Origin: Pseudomonas cichorii
GTDB lineage: Bacteria > Pseudomonadota > Gammaproteobacteria > Pseudomonadales > Pseudomonadaceae
Reading direction: 5' to 3'
DNA length: 64,000 bases
Assembly: GCF_003700275.1 (NCBI RefSeq)
Contig: NZ_RBRE01000003.1
Span: 1 to 64,000, forward strand
In this document: positions 53,240-62,583 of the stretch, in pieces
How positions within the stretch are numbered: the first letter of the stretch is position 1
Layout of the letters: every line of letters starts with the position of its first letter
Translations under genes and position numbers: made by a program
Notes under the pieces: model-generated
Told to the model about the DNA's origin: nothing
What the model saw: the letters and a program-made list of their open reading frames with translations, nothing else
Databases searched by the model: none

Positions 53240-54133
53240 ATGCCCAAGGAAAACTACAGCGACCTGCTCGCACTGATTGCCGTAGCGCGAGAGCGCAGTT
53301 TTACCCGGGCAGCGTCTCAACTGGGCATCTCGCAATCCATGCTCAGCCACACCATTCAGGGCCTGGAGGCACGTCTGGGCGTGCGCCTCCTGACTCGTAC
53401 CACGCGCAGTGTTTCCGTGACCGAAGCCGGTGAGCGCCTGCTGCAAACCGTCGAACCGCGGCTCAAGGCCATCGAGGCCGAGCTGATCGCCGTCGCCGAA
53501 TTCAAGGATACACCTGCGGGCAATATCCGCATCACGGCCACCGACCATGTCATCGACACACTGCTCTGGCCGAAGCTGGCGCAGATTCTGCCCAAATATC
53601 CGCAAATCAGCGTGGAAATGGTCATCGACTACGGCCTGACCGATATCGTCGCCGAAAACTTCGATTTCGGCATTCGCCTGGGCGACGGGCTGGCGAAGGA
53701 AACCGAAGCGGTGCGTATCGCTCCCGACATGCGTCTGGTGATCGTCGGTGCGCCCTCGTATCTGGAATCCCGCACGATGCCCGACAAGCCTCAGGATCTT
53801 ACCGAGCATGAATGCATCAACATGCGCTTGCCGACCCGCGGCGGTTTATATGCCTGGGAACTGAAAAAAGACAATCGCCAAGTCAACGTGCGGGTAAAAG
53901 GCAAACTGATTTTCAACGGCATCAACCAGATCCTCAATGCCGCCGTGTCCGGCTTTGGCCTGGCCTATGTTCCCGAGGACATGGCGCAACCGCATTTCGA
54001 TGACGGCAGCCTGATCCCGGTGCTGGAAAGCTGGTGGATGAGCTTTCCGGGCCTGCATCTCTACTATTCCAGCAAACGCGAAAAATCGCGGGCGATGCAG
54101 ACCCTCATCGATGAACTGAGGTACGAAGAGTAG
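53240..54133 (+). CDS. LysR-family transcriptional regulator
   Basis: Protein of 297 residues, paralogue of the one at 50974. It has the helix-turn-helix RSFTRAASQLGISQSMLSHT and an effector domain with FDFGIRLGDGLAKETEAVRI. It is divergent from the XdhC-like gene with 298 bases between, the best candidate for its target. It converges with the sensor kinase at 54155, 21 bases apart. Confidence 0.9.
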   Translation: MPKENYSDLLALIAVARERSFTRAASQLGISQSMLSHTIQGLEARLGVRLLTRTTRSVSVTEAGERLLQTVEPRLKAIEAELIAVAEFKDTPAGNIRITATDHVIDTLLWPKLAQILPKYPQISVEMVIDYGLTDIVAENFDFGIRLGDGLAKETEAVRIAPDMRLVIVGAPSYLESRTMPDKPQDLTEHECINMRLPTRGGLYAWELKKDNRQVNVRVKGKLIFNGINQILNAAVSGFGLAYVPEDMAQPHFDDGSLIPVLESWWMSFPGLHLYYSSKREKSRAMQTLIDELRYEE

Positions 54134-54154
54134 TCAGCGAGGTACGCCGTCAAC

Positions 54155-55768
54155 TCACGAACGCTCCACTGGCTTCTCGCGCATCGCCAACAGGCTCATG
54201 CGCAACTCTGAAGGCCGCAGCGGCTTGGACAGGACGGACACTTCCCGGGCCTGCAACTCTTCCAGCACCCTTTCCACTTCCCGGCCAGTGACGATCAGGG
54301 CCGGGACCTCCCAGCCACGCGCGGCACGAATGCTGTCGATACAGTCCAGGCCGTTGGCGGTAGTGCCCAGATCGTAATCGGCGACGATGATGTCGCAGTC
54401 GGTAATCAGGCCTTGCGCAGAACGTGCCGTCTGTACCTCGCAGCCCCAACGTTCGAGCAGCGCAGCGGTAGCCATCAGCACGTTATTGTCATCTTCCACC
54501 AGACAGATTTTCACACCTTCGAGCAGGCTGTCGCCGAGGCTCTTCCTGACCGACGGCAAAGCCGGAGCGGCCACTTCTTCAAGCCCGCGAATCGTCACCG
54601 AAGTCCCGCGATCCACCTGCGACTCAATACTGACCTGCACGCCGAGAAGCTGACTGAGGCGCTTGACGATGGACAAGCCCAGCCCCACACCTTCGACGTC
54701 TTTATCCCGTACATGGCGTACCCGGTAGAACTCATCGCAGACTTTGGGCAGGTGTTCGGCGGCAATGCCGCGGCCCTGATCATGAACGCTGATCGACAGG
54801 CCATCCTTGCGCCGACGTACACCGATCAGCACCGGATGCTCGGGGGCATATTTGAGCGCGTTGGAGAGGATGTTCTGCACCATGGTGGCGAGTAGCGTGC
54901 CATCGGTCCTGGCCCAGCGCCGGCAGGGCCTGACCCGTAACTCGACACCGGCCCAGCCGGCCGCCGCCGTGTTTTGCTGGACGATGTCGCGCAGCATCTC
55001 GTCCAGATTGACCACATCCGACTTGGCGGAAACCTTGCCGCTGTCCAGGGTGTAGATATCCAGAATGGAGCGAAACAGTTGCGATACGTTGTGCAGGGAA
55101 CGATCGATGCTATCAACCAGTTTGCGCTCGTAATCGCCCAGTGGGCTGGCGCGCAGGCACGCGGTAAACATGCCGATGGAGTGAATCGGCTGACGCAGAT
55201 CATGACTGGCCTGGGCGAGGAATCGCTCTTTCTCGCGATTGGCCACAGTGGCCTGCTCCGTTGCCTCGCGGGTTCTGACCAGCAGGATATGAGCGTAGGC
55301 CGGGACCAGAATGGTCACCGTGACCAGCATCACGACCATGAACGGCTGCGCCTGCCAGTACGGCGTCAATTGGTAGGTGATCAGGATCGACAGTAGCGCC
55401 AGGCAGGCAGCAACCGCCAGATAGCGCGAGCCGAAGCGCATGCCGTTGCCGAGCGTGACCCAGACCATCACACTGAAGATCGGCAGCGTCGCTTCCCCGC
55501 CGACGATCAACCCGATGGAAATCCCTGTGTAGTCATGCAGCATGCCCAGCACCCGGCGGACCGGATACACACCGGGATAACGCACGATGTGCTGACGCAG
55601 GATCATGGAAACCACCAGGAAGCCGGTGTAGTAACCAATGATCGGCTCGTACTGGTCCATGTCGAAGTTCGGCAGAAAGCCGATTGCAATCACATAAATG
55701 ATGGCAAAGGTGGCGACGATCAATCTCAGTGTCGCCTGATCCAGTTCCGCGTTTCTCCGTTCCTGCAT
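54155..55768 (-). CDS. Hybrid sensor histidine kinase, RpfC/PA1396-like 5TM input
   Basis: Protein of 537 residues. Five hydrophobic helices (about 15-33, 43-58, 80-107, 116-134, 142-164); the segment around helix 3-4 (PIFSVMVWVTLGNGMRFGSR) looks like that of RpfC, the Xanthomonas DSF receptor. HisKA with His189 in AQASHDLRQPIHSI, HATPase with ILSNALKYAP and GVGLGLSIVKRL, then a receiver domain with Asp464 in VADYDLG. No HPt domain. I chose the ATG at 55768 because AAGGGG precedes it; a TTG at 55786 is possible. Divergent from the response regulator at 55964, its likely partner. Ligand: fatty-acid signals are a guess from homology. Confidence 0.88.
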   Translation of the reverse strand: MQERRNAELDQATLRLIVATFAIIYVIAIGFLPNFDMDQYEPIIGYYTGFLVVSMILRQHIVRYPGVYPVRRVLGMLHDYTGISIGLIVGGEATLPIFSVMVWVTLGNGMRFGSRYLAVAACLALLSILITYQLTPYWQAQPFMVVMLVTVTILVPAYAHILLVRTREATEQATVANREKERFLAQASHDLRQPIHSIGMFTACLRASPLGDYERKLVDSIDRSLHNVSQLFRSILDIYTLDSGKVSAKSDVVNLDEMLRDIVQQNTAAAGWAGVELRVRPCRRWARTDGTLLATMVQNILSNALKYAPEHPVLIGVRRRKDGLSISVHDQGRGIAAEHLPKVCDEFYRVRHVRDKDVEGVGLGLSIVKRLSQLLGVQVSIESQVDRGTSVTIRGLEEVAAPALPSVRKSLGDSLLEGVKICLVEDDNNVLMATAALLERWGCEVQTARSAQGLITDCDIIVADYDLGTTANGLDCIDSIRAARGWEVPALIVTGREVERVLEELQAREVSVLSKPLRPSELRMSLLAMREKPVERS

Positions 55769-55963
55769 ATGCGCCCCTTGCTTCAAGACAGGGCAAGTTG
55801 CCTACCCGTCCTGGACTTCACTATAAATACTGGCGCACTAATATCACTTAAATAGCCACTACTTGATAGTCACGGAAAATAACCAGATGAAAGGCGTATC
55901 ATTTCTGATACAAATCATCTCTATCGAGTATGATGTGCCCACTTAACATACGGAAGCAAAGGC

Positions 55964-56587
55964 ATGTCGTGCAGAATCATCGTGGCCGACGACCACCCTT
56001 TATTTCGTGAAGGCATGTTACGCACTATCGAGAGACTGTTGCCCGAGGCAGTTATCGAGCAAGCCGGCAATCTCAATGAAGTTCTGGCCCTGGCACGCAC
56101 GGGCGATGAAGTTGATACGCTGATTCTCGATCTGCGCTTCCCCGGTCTGAGTTCGATGCAGACTATTGCCGAACTACGCGATGAGTTCAGACGTACAACC
56201 ATCATTGTTGTGTCCATGATCGATGACCTGGAAACCATTTCCCAGGTCATGTCACATGGCGCCGATGGTTTTATCGGCAAGAACATCGACCCGCTGGAAA
56301 TCACCGAGTCCATCATTGCGATCCGGCAGGGCGAAGTGGTCGTCAAATACAAGTCCGAAGGCTCTATCCTCAATGACTCGGAGGTCAAGGCACTCAGCCC
56401 GCTGACTTCGCGCCAGAAACAGGTTCTGAGCCTGGTCGCCGCCGGCAAGACCAACAAGGAAATTGCCAAGGAACTCGGTATCTCACCTTTCACGGTGCGT
56501 ATCCACGTGTCCAGCCTGCTCAAGGTGCTTGGCGTGTCGACCCGCTCTGCTGCGGCGGCGCAATTTTCCAGCATGGCCATCAAGTAA
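55964..56587 (+). CDS. NarL/LuxR-type response regulator
   Basis: Protein of 207 residues. Receiver domain 1-120 with acidic pair VADDHPLF, phosphoacceptor Asp56 in ILDLRFPG, Thr/Ser and Lys (FIGKNID) in place; LuxR helix-turn-helix at about 142-200 (LTSRQKQVLSLVAAGKTNKEIAKEL in outline). It would bind DNA as a phosphorylated dimer. It stands between two paralogous hybrid kinases, 54 bases before the one at 56642, with which it probably shares a transcript. It resembles PA1397, the partner of PA1396. Confidence 0.9.
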   Translation: MSCRIIVADDHPLFREGMLRTIERLLPEAVIEQAGNLNEVLALARTGDEVDTLILDLRFPGLSSMQTIAELRDEFRRTTIIVVSMIDDLETISQVMSHGADGFIGKNIDPLEITESIIAIRQGEVVVKYKSEGSILNDSEVKALSPLTSRQKQVLSLVAAGKTNKEIAKELGISPFTVRIHVSSLLKVLGVSTRSAAAAQFSSMAIK

Positions 56588-56641
56588 GACCCGTAATTCT
56601 GGCTGTGCCGCTCTCTTCGCTCCACTGTCGGACCAGGAAAC

Positions 56642-58273
56642 ATGATGTCGCTACTTTCCAGATGCAAAGACCTGGAAATGATCCAGGCCCTGTTGCGAAT
56701 GGCGGTCATCGCCACGTCCGCGCTGTATGCATTGATCATGTATGCGCTGGACGACATGCCGGAAAACAGGATGTGGGTGATCCTCGCCTACTGCCTGGGC
56801 TTCGGCGTTGTCGGCATCGGTCTGATCGTGCGTATAGCCCAGCGCCCGGGCGTCTCCACCCGGCGCCGGATGTTCGCGCTCGTGGTCGACAACCTTGCCG
56901 GGATCGTGACCATTACCGTGGGTGGCGAACCGATGCTGCCCGTGTATTCGGTGATGCTCAGCATGACGGTCGGCTACGGCATGCGTTACGGGCGCAACTA
57001 CCTGTTGCTGGCCACCGGTTTTGCCATGGCTTCGCTGGCGATCATCATCGCGCTCACGCCATTCCTGCAGGAGCATCCCGCGGTCGCAGTGATGATGATC
57101 CTGACCATGCTGGTCCTGCCGCTGTTCGTGTACTTCCTGCTCTCGCGCCTGCATATTGCCCTGGAAGAAACCCAGGCAGCCAACGAGGCCAAATCGCAGT
57201 TTCTGGCTCAGGCCAGCCATGACCTGCGCCAGCCGATCCACTCGATCAGCCTGTTTACCGCCTGCCTGCATGACGCAAAACTGGGCACAGACGAACGTCG
57301 GCTGGTCGACAATATCGACCGGGCATTAAGCGTGGTGGAACAGCTTTTCCGCTCCCTGCTGGACAGCCACACGCTCAACCAGGGCGAAGTGACGGCGCGC
57401 CCGGAAAGCGTCGATGTCGACGCGCTCTTGAGTGGCCTGGCCAGCCAGAACAGCGAGGCAGCCAACTGGGCCGGGGTCGAAATCCGTGTGCGCCCCTGTC
57501 ACCTGCATGTCTACAGCGACCCGGCACTGCTGCGCACCCTGCTGCAGAACCTGATCTCCAATGCATTCAAGTACGCTCCCGGCAAACCGATGCTGATTGG
57601 CTGCCGACGCCAGCATGGCAGGCTGAGCATTGGGGTCTATGACCTGGGCCGCGGCATATCGGCGCAACACCTGCCCCACCTGTGCGATGAGTTTTACCGG
57701 GTACGCGAAGAGCGCGATCAGGACATCGAAGGCGTCGGTCTCGGGCTGAGCATCGTCAACCGCATTGCCCGGCTGCTGGCGCTGAAAGTCGACATTCGCT
57801 CACGCCCGGAACGCGGCACGGCCGTAGTCATCAGCGGCCTTGAAACCGTGTCCGCAGAGCGCACGGAACCGACTCCCGAAATTGACTGGAACAAGCGCCT
57901 GCTGGGCGGTCTGCGGGTGTTGCTGATCGAGGACAACCTCAACGTGCTGCAAGCCACCGCCATGTTGCTGCGCAAATGGGGTTGCGAAGTGCAGACCGCC
58001 TCGGCCATCCCCAAGGTCCGCGTCGATTGCGATCTGGTCGTGACCGATTTCGACCTTGATCGCAGCGCCACCGGCGCAGACAGCATCGCTTACCTGAGCG
58101 AACTGCATGGCCGCCGGATACCCGCTATCGTCATCACCGGTCATGATCTTCAGCACGTCCAGCAATCGCTGAACGATCCACAGATCCCGGTCCTCTCCAA
58201 ACCCCTGCGTCCTGCAGAACTGCGTTCGCTGCTACTTAGTTTCAAACTCAGACTGATGCGCGCCTCGGCATGA
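56642..58273 (+). CDS. Hybrid sensor histidine kinase, second RpfC/PA1396-like paralogue
   Basis: Protein of 543 residues with the same plan as the kinase at 54155: five membrane helices in residues 18-168 (PVYSVMLSMTVGYGMRYGRN as the matching segment), His193 in AQASHDLRQPIHSI, ATPase with LISNAFKYAP and GVGLGLSIVNRI, and a receiver with Asp469 in VVTDFDLD. Core segments match closely (WAGVE-RVRPC, CDEFYRVR, SKPLRP-ELR), while the membrane parts differ more, which suits two ligands or a changed specificity. AGGAAAC precedes ATGATG. Confidence 0.88.
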   Translation: MMSLLSRCKDLEMIQALLRMAVIATSALYALIMYALDDMPENRMWVILAYCLGFGVVGIGLIVRIAQRPGVSTRRRMFALVVDNLAGIVTITVGGEPMLPVYSVMLSMTVGYGMRYGRNYLLLATGFAMASLAIIIALTPFLQEHPAVAVMMILTMLVLPLFVYFLLSRLHIALEETQAANEAKSQFLAQASHDLRQPIHSISLFTACLHDAKLGTDERRLVDNIDRALSVVEQLFRSLLDSHTLNQGEVTARPESVDVDALLSGLASQNSEAANWAGVEIRVRPCHLHVYSDPALLRTLLQNLISNAFKYAPGKPMLIGCRRQHGRLSIGVYDLGRGISAQHLPHLCDEFYRVREERDQDIEGVGLGLSIVNRIARLLALKVDIRSRPERGTAVVISGLETVSAERTEPTPEIDWNKRLLGGLRVLLIEDNLNVLQATAMLLRKWGCEVQTASAIPKVRVDCDLVVTDFDLDRSATGADSIAYLSELHGRRIPAIVITGHDLQHVQQSLNDPQIPVLSKPLRPAELRSLLLSFKLRLMRASA

Positions 58274-58534
58274 AACATGGCACCTGTATATGATACGCGC
58301 CCTATAACGATTTCTTCGCTGGCATCCTTTGAACTGAATATCGTATGGCAGCGACGTTATTAATAAAACGCACTGTTTCGGTGCTCTTGTTAAAGATGTA
58401 TTGCCGCCCAACCGTTTGAATAAACCGTTGATGAGCGTTGTTTTCGAGATTCAATTACAGCAATAAATACGGATCCGGAAATACCGGCCCCGCACGCTGG
58501 CAAAGTGTACGACTCGTATCGCCACTCTCCCGGA

Positions 58535-59809
58535 TCAGAAACGGTATGTTGCGCCGATCCCAAACAGATTTGCCTCGCTTTGATAGGTCGCACTGTAACT
58601 GCCCAGCGCATTGGCGCGGCTGACATCGACACTTTGTTCCTTGAGATAAGAGTAAGCCACATCAAGGGTCAATTGCTCAGTAACGTCATAGCCAGCACCA
58701 ACACTGAATATTCGCCGATCCCCGGTAGGTGTACGCGGCGAACGATTGGTGTTGCTGGTCGGCGACTGATCCAGCACCAACCCCGTGCGCAATACCCATT
58801 GCGGACTCAAGCGGTAAGCAGTGCCGATGGCATAGGCCCAGGTATCGTGCCAGTTGAGGCCTTCCTGAATCGAACCGGCCAGAGCAGGTGCCAGCAAGCC
58901 ACCTTGCGCTGCCGAAATGGGCTGGTTACGCAGGTTCAGGTCCTGCAGGCGACTCCAGCCCGTCCAGGTTGCGCTGGCATACAGTTTCCAGGCATCGCTC
59001 AACTCATGCGTGACCGAAAAGTCGTAGGACTCCGGCGTCGCCACCTGCAGGGTGCAGTCATAACGATTGCTGGCGAGCAATTGCGGTGGTGTTCCTGCCC
59101 CGGTGGCGACCCGAGTATGACAACCCAGCTTGTAGTCCACCCTGGAATGGTAAGTCAGCCCGAGCCGCGTCCTGTCGGTCGCATTGAACAGGAGGCCGAT
59201 ATTGAAGCCCACGGCAGTATCGTCGCCCTTGACCTGTACGTGGGTGTCGGCAATCGCCGGACTGAGCGTGACGTCAGACTCCAGGCTGCCCGCAATCCGG
59301 TTCAGGGTCGGCCCGAAGCCAATCGACAGCCTGTCATTGAATGCGTAACTGACAGTGGGCTGCAAGGTCACGACCTTGATGTCGCTCTTGCTGGCGAACA
59401 TTCGTCCCTGAAAACCGCTTTCATAGTCGGTCGACAGGCCAAACGGTGCATAAACCCCGAAACCGAACGCCCAATGCTCATCAAGCTTTTGAGTATAGAA
59501 ACCAAACGGTACGCTGCTGAACGGCACCATGTCGCCGTCGTTGCTGCCACTGGAACGCCCACTGGCGTTGCTGATGTCGGTGGACGCATCGATAAAGGTC
59601 ACGCCCGCGGTGATCTGCCGGCCTGCAAGACGCGCCATCCCCGCCGGGTTGCCATACACCGTACTGGCATCCTCGGCCGCCGATGCACGCCCGGCCTGGC
59701 CGATACCCATGCCACTGAGGCTTTGCTCGGTGCGGGCAAAGCCGCCGGCAAAGAGTTGCGTCGATACGAAAACAGCGGTGAAGCCGAGGGTCGTCTTGAA
59801 CATGCTCAT
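58535..59809 (-). CDS. FadL/OmpP1/TodX-family outer-membrane channel
   Basis: Protein of 424 residues. Signal peptide to about residue 21 (STQLFAGG), then an N-terminal plug with GMGIGQAGRASAAEDASTVYGNPAGMARL, the family's NPAG signature, and repeated amphipathic strands of a 14-stranded barrel ending in GATYRF with terminal Phe. Such channels pass long-chain fatty acids or aromatic hydrocarbons across the outer membrane. Convergent with the second hybrid kinase; 261 bases lie between. Substrate not known. Confidence 0.92.
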   Translation of the reverse strand: MSMFKTTLGFTAVFVSTQLFAGGFARTEQSLSGMGIGQAGRASAAEDASTVYGNPAGMARLAGRQITAGVTFIDASTDISNASGRSSGSNDGDMVPFSSVPFGFYTQKLDEHWAFGFGVYAPFGLSTDYESGFQGRMFASKSDIKVVTLQPTVSYAFNDRLSIGFGPTLNRIAGSLESDVTLSPAIADTHVQVKGDDTAVGFNIGLLFNATDRTRLGLTYHSRVDYKLGCHTRVATGAGTPPQLLASNRYDCTLQVATPESYDFSVTHELSDAWKLYASATWTGWSRLQDLNLRNQPISAAQGGLLAPALAGSIQEGLNWHDTWAYAIGTAYRLSPQWVLRTGLVLDQSPTSNTNRSPRTPTGDRRIFSVGAGYDVTEQLTLDVAYSYLKEQSVDVSRANALGSYSATYQSEANLFGIGATYRF

Positions 59810-60066
59810 TTCAATTATGGAACTCGTTATTGGTCAGCAGCGCAGTGCCGAGGGCGAGTCCATTCATGGCAACCCGAGAAGACCTGACCGGCAGTCAAAG
59901 CGGCCCGGCATCATTGCAGCCGACCCCACGCCGATAAGACTTTGCTGTTCGGTGATCTCGAAATTCAATGCAGCGGGCAAGGCTACCAGTCGCACAAACG
60001 GCACTCCATAGTGCACATGTGCTATATGAAATCCCGCCCATTCATGCAGGCCAAGCGCTTGTGAGT

Positions 60067-60849
60067 CTATTCATGAGCAGGATGCCGATTACCTGTCGGG
60101 TCCTGGATCTGGATGGCTCGCCCTTCTTTCCAGGCATCAGCGCCCGGCAGCAAGGCGGGGGCAGCGATATCTTTCCTGGCCTCTTTATTGGCTGCACTGC
60201 TGATGCCAAATCGCTTATCGCGCTCTGCAACCATCTGCTCATCAACCTGGCCATCAGCGGTAAAGCCCATCATCAATTGAGGAACGCCCAGCGGCAGTTG
60301 CTTATCCATGTCGGTATGCCAGGTATGCCAGGTCTTGCCGTAGGTTCGCACCAGCTTTTCCATCAGGGCATGCTCTGCCGGTTGCGGAATACCCGGTGCG
60401 ATCAACTGCCCGGATTTGACCTCATGTACATGGCTATGCCAGAGCGCCTTTTCCTGCTCAGGGAGCTTGAGAAACTGTTGCTCACTGACGATGTATTCCA
60501 CGCCCATCAACTTGGCATCCTTCATATTGCCGTCGAAAATCACACACTGAATGACCTCTTCATTGAGGATCGAGCAGTAATGATGAGCCTCCATCTGCTC
60601 CTGCATGCGGCCATTGTAAAAATGAAAGCCGTCGAGGTAGGCATTCAACTCATCGACTGGAGGGCGACCCTGCAATACCTCTGCCCCCACATCAAGGGCC
60701 TTGGCCAACGGCGCTGTAGCCTCCCCGGGTGCCACGACCGGGGAGTGGGTGTTGTTGTCGCCACAGGCCAGCAATGCGCCCATGCACAACGAAATGGTTG
60801 AAAACCCGAGTGCTGTCGAGCAAGAACGACGCACATTGAAATCTTTCAT
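60067..60849 (-). CDS. DUF1264/OBAP-family lipoprotein
   Basis: Protein of 260 residues. Lipoprotein signal with the box LLAC (Cys29 in outline), followed by GDNNTHSPV. The mature part matches DUF1264: LDGFHFYNGRMQEQMEAHHY, CVIFDGNMKDAKLMGVEYIV, EKALWHSHVHEVKSG, and KTWHTWHTD. Plant relatives are the oil-body-associated proteins. The several His-rich motifs hint at metal or enzyme activity, unproven. GGGAGAGG supports the ATG at 60849. Confidence 0.85.
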   Translation of the reverse strand: MKDFNVRRSCSTALGFSTISLCMGALLACGDNNTHSPVVAPGEATAPLAKALDVGAEVLQGRPPVDELNAYLDGFHFYNGRMQEQMEAHHYCSILNEEVIQCVIFDGNMKDAKLMGVEYIVSEQQFLKLPEQEKALWHSHVHEVKSGQLIAPGIPQPAEHALMEKLVRTYGKTWHTWHTDMDKQLPLGVPQLMMGFTADGQVDEQMVAERDKRFGISSAANKEARKDIAAPALLPGADAWKEGRAIQIQDPTGNRHPAHE

Positions 60850-61096
60850 CTTTCCTCTCCCTGACCATCTGCGGTCGGACCGGTTGGCGCACGCCACACT
60901 CAGGCGCGATGGCGCAGGCGACAAGGTTCTGAACGCGGACCTGCAGTCAGGTTTCAACATTCTGTCGGGCCAACAAAAGCAGGCATAAAGCTACTGTACC
61001 CTTCGGGAAATAGGCTGAACGATGGAGATAGGCCTGAGTCGGTATTCATGACGGCAATAAATGCCATGTCACAAGACTGATAAAAGGAAAGATCAA

Positions 61097-61609
61097 ATGG
61101 CCCATTTAATTAAAACATCCGCGCTCGCTTTATTGATTTCCCTGGCAGGTCAGGCGGCCTTCGCGGCTCAAGACGACGACTTCGTGGAAGATGCCTCTGC
61201 CAAAGGTGTTGCCGAAGTGGAAGCCGGCAAGCTCGCGCAGGAAAAGGGCAGTTCTGCCGATGTGAAAAGCTTTGCCGAGATGATGGTCAAAGACCACATG
61301 GCAGCCAACACCAAGCTCAAGGCACTGGCCGAGAGCAAGAAGCTGGAAGTTTCGAGTGACGCGCAAATGATGGATAAAGCGAAGTCAATGATCCTCGAGC
61401 TACGGAGCGCCAAGTCTTTTGATCAGGCGTACGCCAACAATCAGGTGATGGCCCACGAGGAAACCATTGCTCTGTTCGAGGAGCAGGTGGCAAACGGTAA
61501 GGACGCCGAACTCAAGGCTTTCGCGACTGATACATTGCCCAAGCTGAAGGAACATCTTGTTCGGGCGAAGAAGCTGGCTGAAGCGCACGGTGGGAATGCA
61601 GGCCAATAA
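61097..61609 (+). CDS. DUF4142 exported protein
   Basis: Protein of 170 residues. Signal peptide (LIKTSALALLISLAGQAAFA), then an alpha-helical DUF4142 domain in the ferritin-like class: FVEDASAKGVAEVEAGKLAQ, SSADVKSFAEMMVKDHMAAN, and a last helix LPKLKEHLVRAKKLAEAHGG. The family is periplasmic and often stress-linked. AAAGGAAAG precedes the ATG. Confidence 0.88.
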   Translation: MAHLIKTSALALLISLAGQAAFAAQDDDFVEDASAKGVAEVEAGKLAQEKGSSADVKSFAEMMVKDHMAANTKLKALAESKKLEVSSDAQMMDKAKSMILELRSAKSFDQAYANNQVMAHEETIALFEEQVANGKDAELKAFATDTLPKLKEHLVRAKKLAEAHGGNAGQ

Positions 61610-61690
61610 CGCTTGCTGATTCGTCAGGCCTGTTGGTCTGGCGAATCATGAATAACGTTTTGTTAAGCGTATCGGACTTTTATTTTCTGA

Positions 61691-61717
61691 CAGATCGCTT
61701 GATAGCGATCTGTTTTT
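61691..61717 (+). terminator. Terminator of the DUF4142 gene
   Basis: CAGATCGC-TTGATA-GCGATCTG followed by TTTTT. A second 10-bp stem (GATTCGTCAG at 61618, CTGGCGAATC at 61638) lies between it and the stop codon. Confidence 0.85.
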
Positions 61718-61754
61718 GACAGGCATTGAACATGGCGTTCAAGACCAGAAATAT

Positions 61755-61830
61755 GGTGGGTCGTGTGGGATTCGAACCTACGACCAATTGGTTAAAAGCC
61801 AACTGCTCTACCAACTGAGCTAACGACCCT
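61755..61830 (-). tRNA. tRNA-Lys (anticodon TTT)
   Basis: 76 bases with CCA at 61757-61755. Acceptor GGGTCGT/ACGACCC, anticodon loop CTTTTAA (TTT) on GTTGG/CCAAT, T arm GTAGG-TTCGAAT-CCCAC. It lies between queC and the DUF4142 terminator. Confidence 0.96.
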
Positions 61831-61892
61831 CTGTTGTGTGGCGCGTATATTACTGATTTTTATGAGTAATTCAACACCTTTTTGAAAAAAGA

Positions 61893-62567
61893 TTAAAAAT
61901 AACGTGTCGGGTCCGCTACGCCGGCAGTTGCGAAGCCTTCTGCACGCAGGCGGCAGCTGTCGCATTTAGCGCATGCACGGCCGTCATCATCGGCCTGATA
62001 GCAGGAAACGGTCAGCCCGTAATCGACGCCCAGAGCGATGCCTGCCTTGACGATGTCAGACTTGCTGAGGTTCTGCAGCGGCGCGCGGATGGTGAAACCC
62101 TGCCCCTCCACACCTGCCTTGGTCGCCAGATTGGCCATGCGCTCGAACGACTCGACGAACTCCGGGCGGCAATCCGGGTAGCCCGAATAATCCACCGCAT
62201 TGACGCCGATGAAGATGTCACGCGCGCCCAGCACTTCTGCCCAGCCAAGCGCCAGGGACAAAAACACGGTGTTGCGCGCCGGCACGTAGGTCACCGGAAT
62301 GCCTTCAGTAGGCGCTTCAGGGACGTCGATGGAGCTGTCGGTCAATGCCGAGCCACCGATGCCATTGAGATCGAGGCCGATGACCTTGTGCTCGACGGCA
62401 CCCAGATCCTTTGCCACACGCGCAGCAGCGTTCAGCTCGGCGCGATGGCGCTGGCCATAGTCGAAGCTCATGGTGTAGCAGGCGTAGCCTTCGGCACGGG
62501 CCATCGCGACTACAGTGGCCGAATCAAGGCCGCCGGACAGCAGGATTACGGCTCGTTTCTCGGTCAT
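61893..62567 (-). CDS. queC: 7-cyano-7-deazaguanine synthase
   Basis: Protein of 224 residues. PP-loop ATPase motif [25 protein letters not shown], and four zinc cysteines at the end ([20 protein letters not shown]). It makes preQ0 from carboxy-deazaguanine for queuosine in tRNA. ATG at 62567 gives the usual N-terminus [10 protein letters not shown]; an ATG at 62582, one base past the queE stop, is also possible. Confidence 0.96.
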   Translation of the reverse strand: MTEKRAVILLSGGLDSATVVAMARAEGYACYTMSFDYGQRHRAELNAAARVAKDLGAVEHKVIGLDLNGIGGSALTDSSIDVPEAPTEGIPVTYVPARNTVFLSLALGWAEVLGARDIFIGVNAVDYSGYPDCRPEFVESFERMANLATKAGVEGQGFTIRAPLQNLSKSDIVKAGIALGVDYGLTVSCYQADDDGRACAKCDSCRLRAEGFATAGVADPTRYF

Positions 62568-62583
62568 GGTCAATTCACTCATT

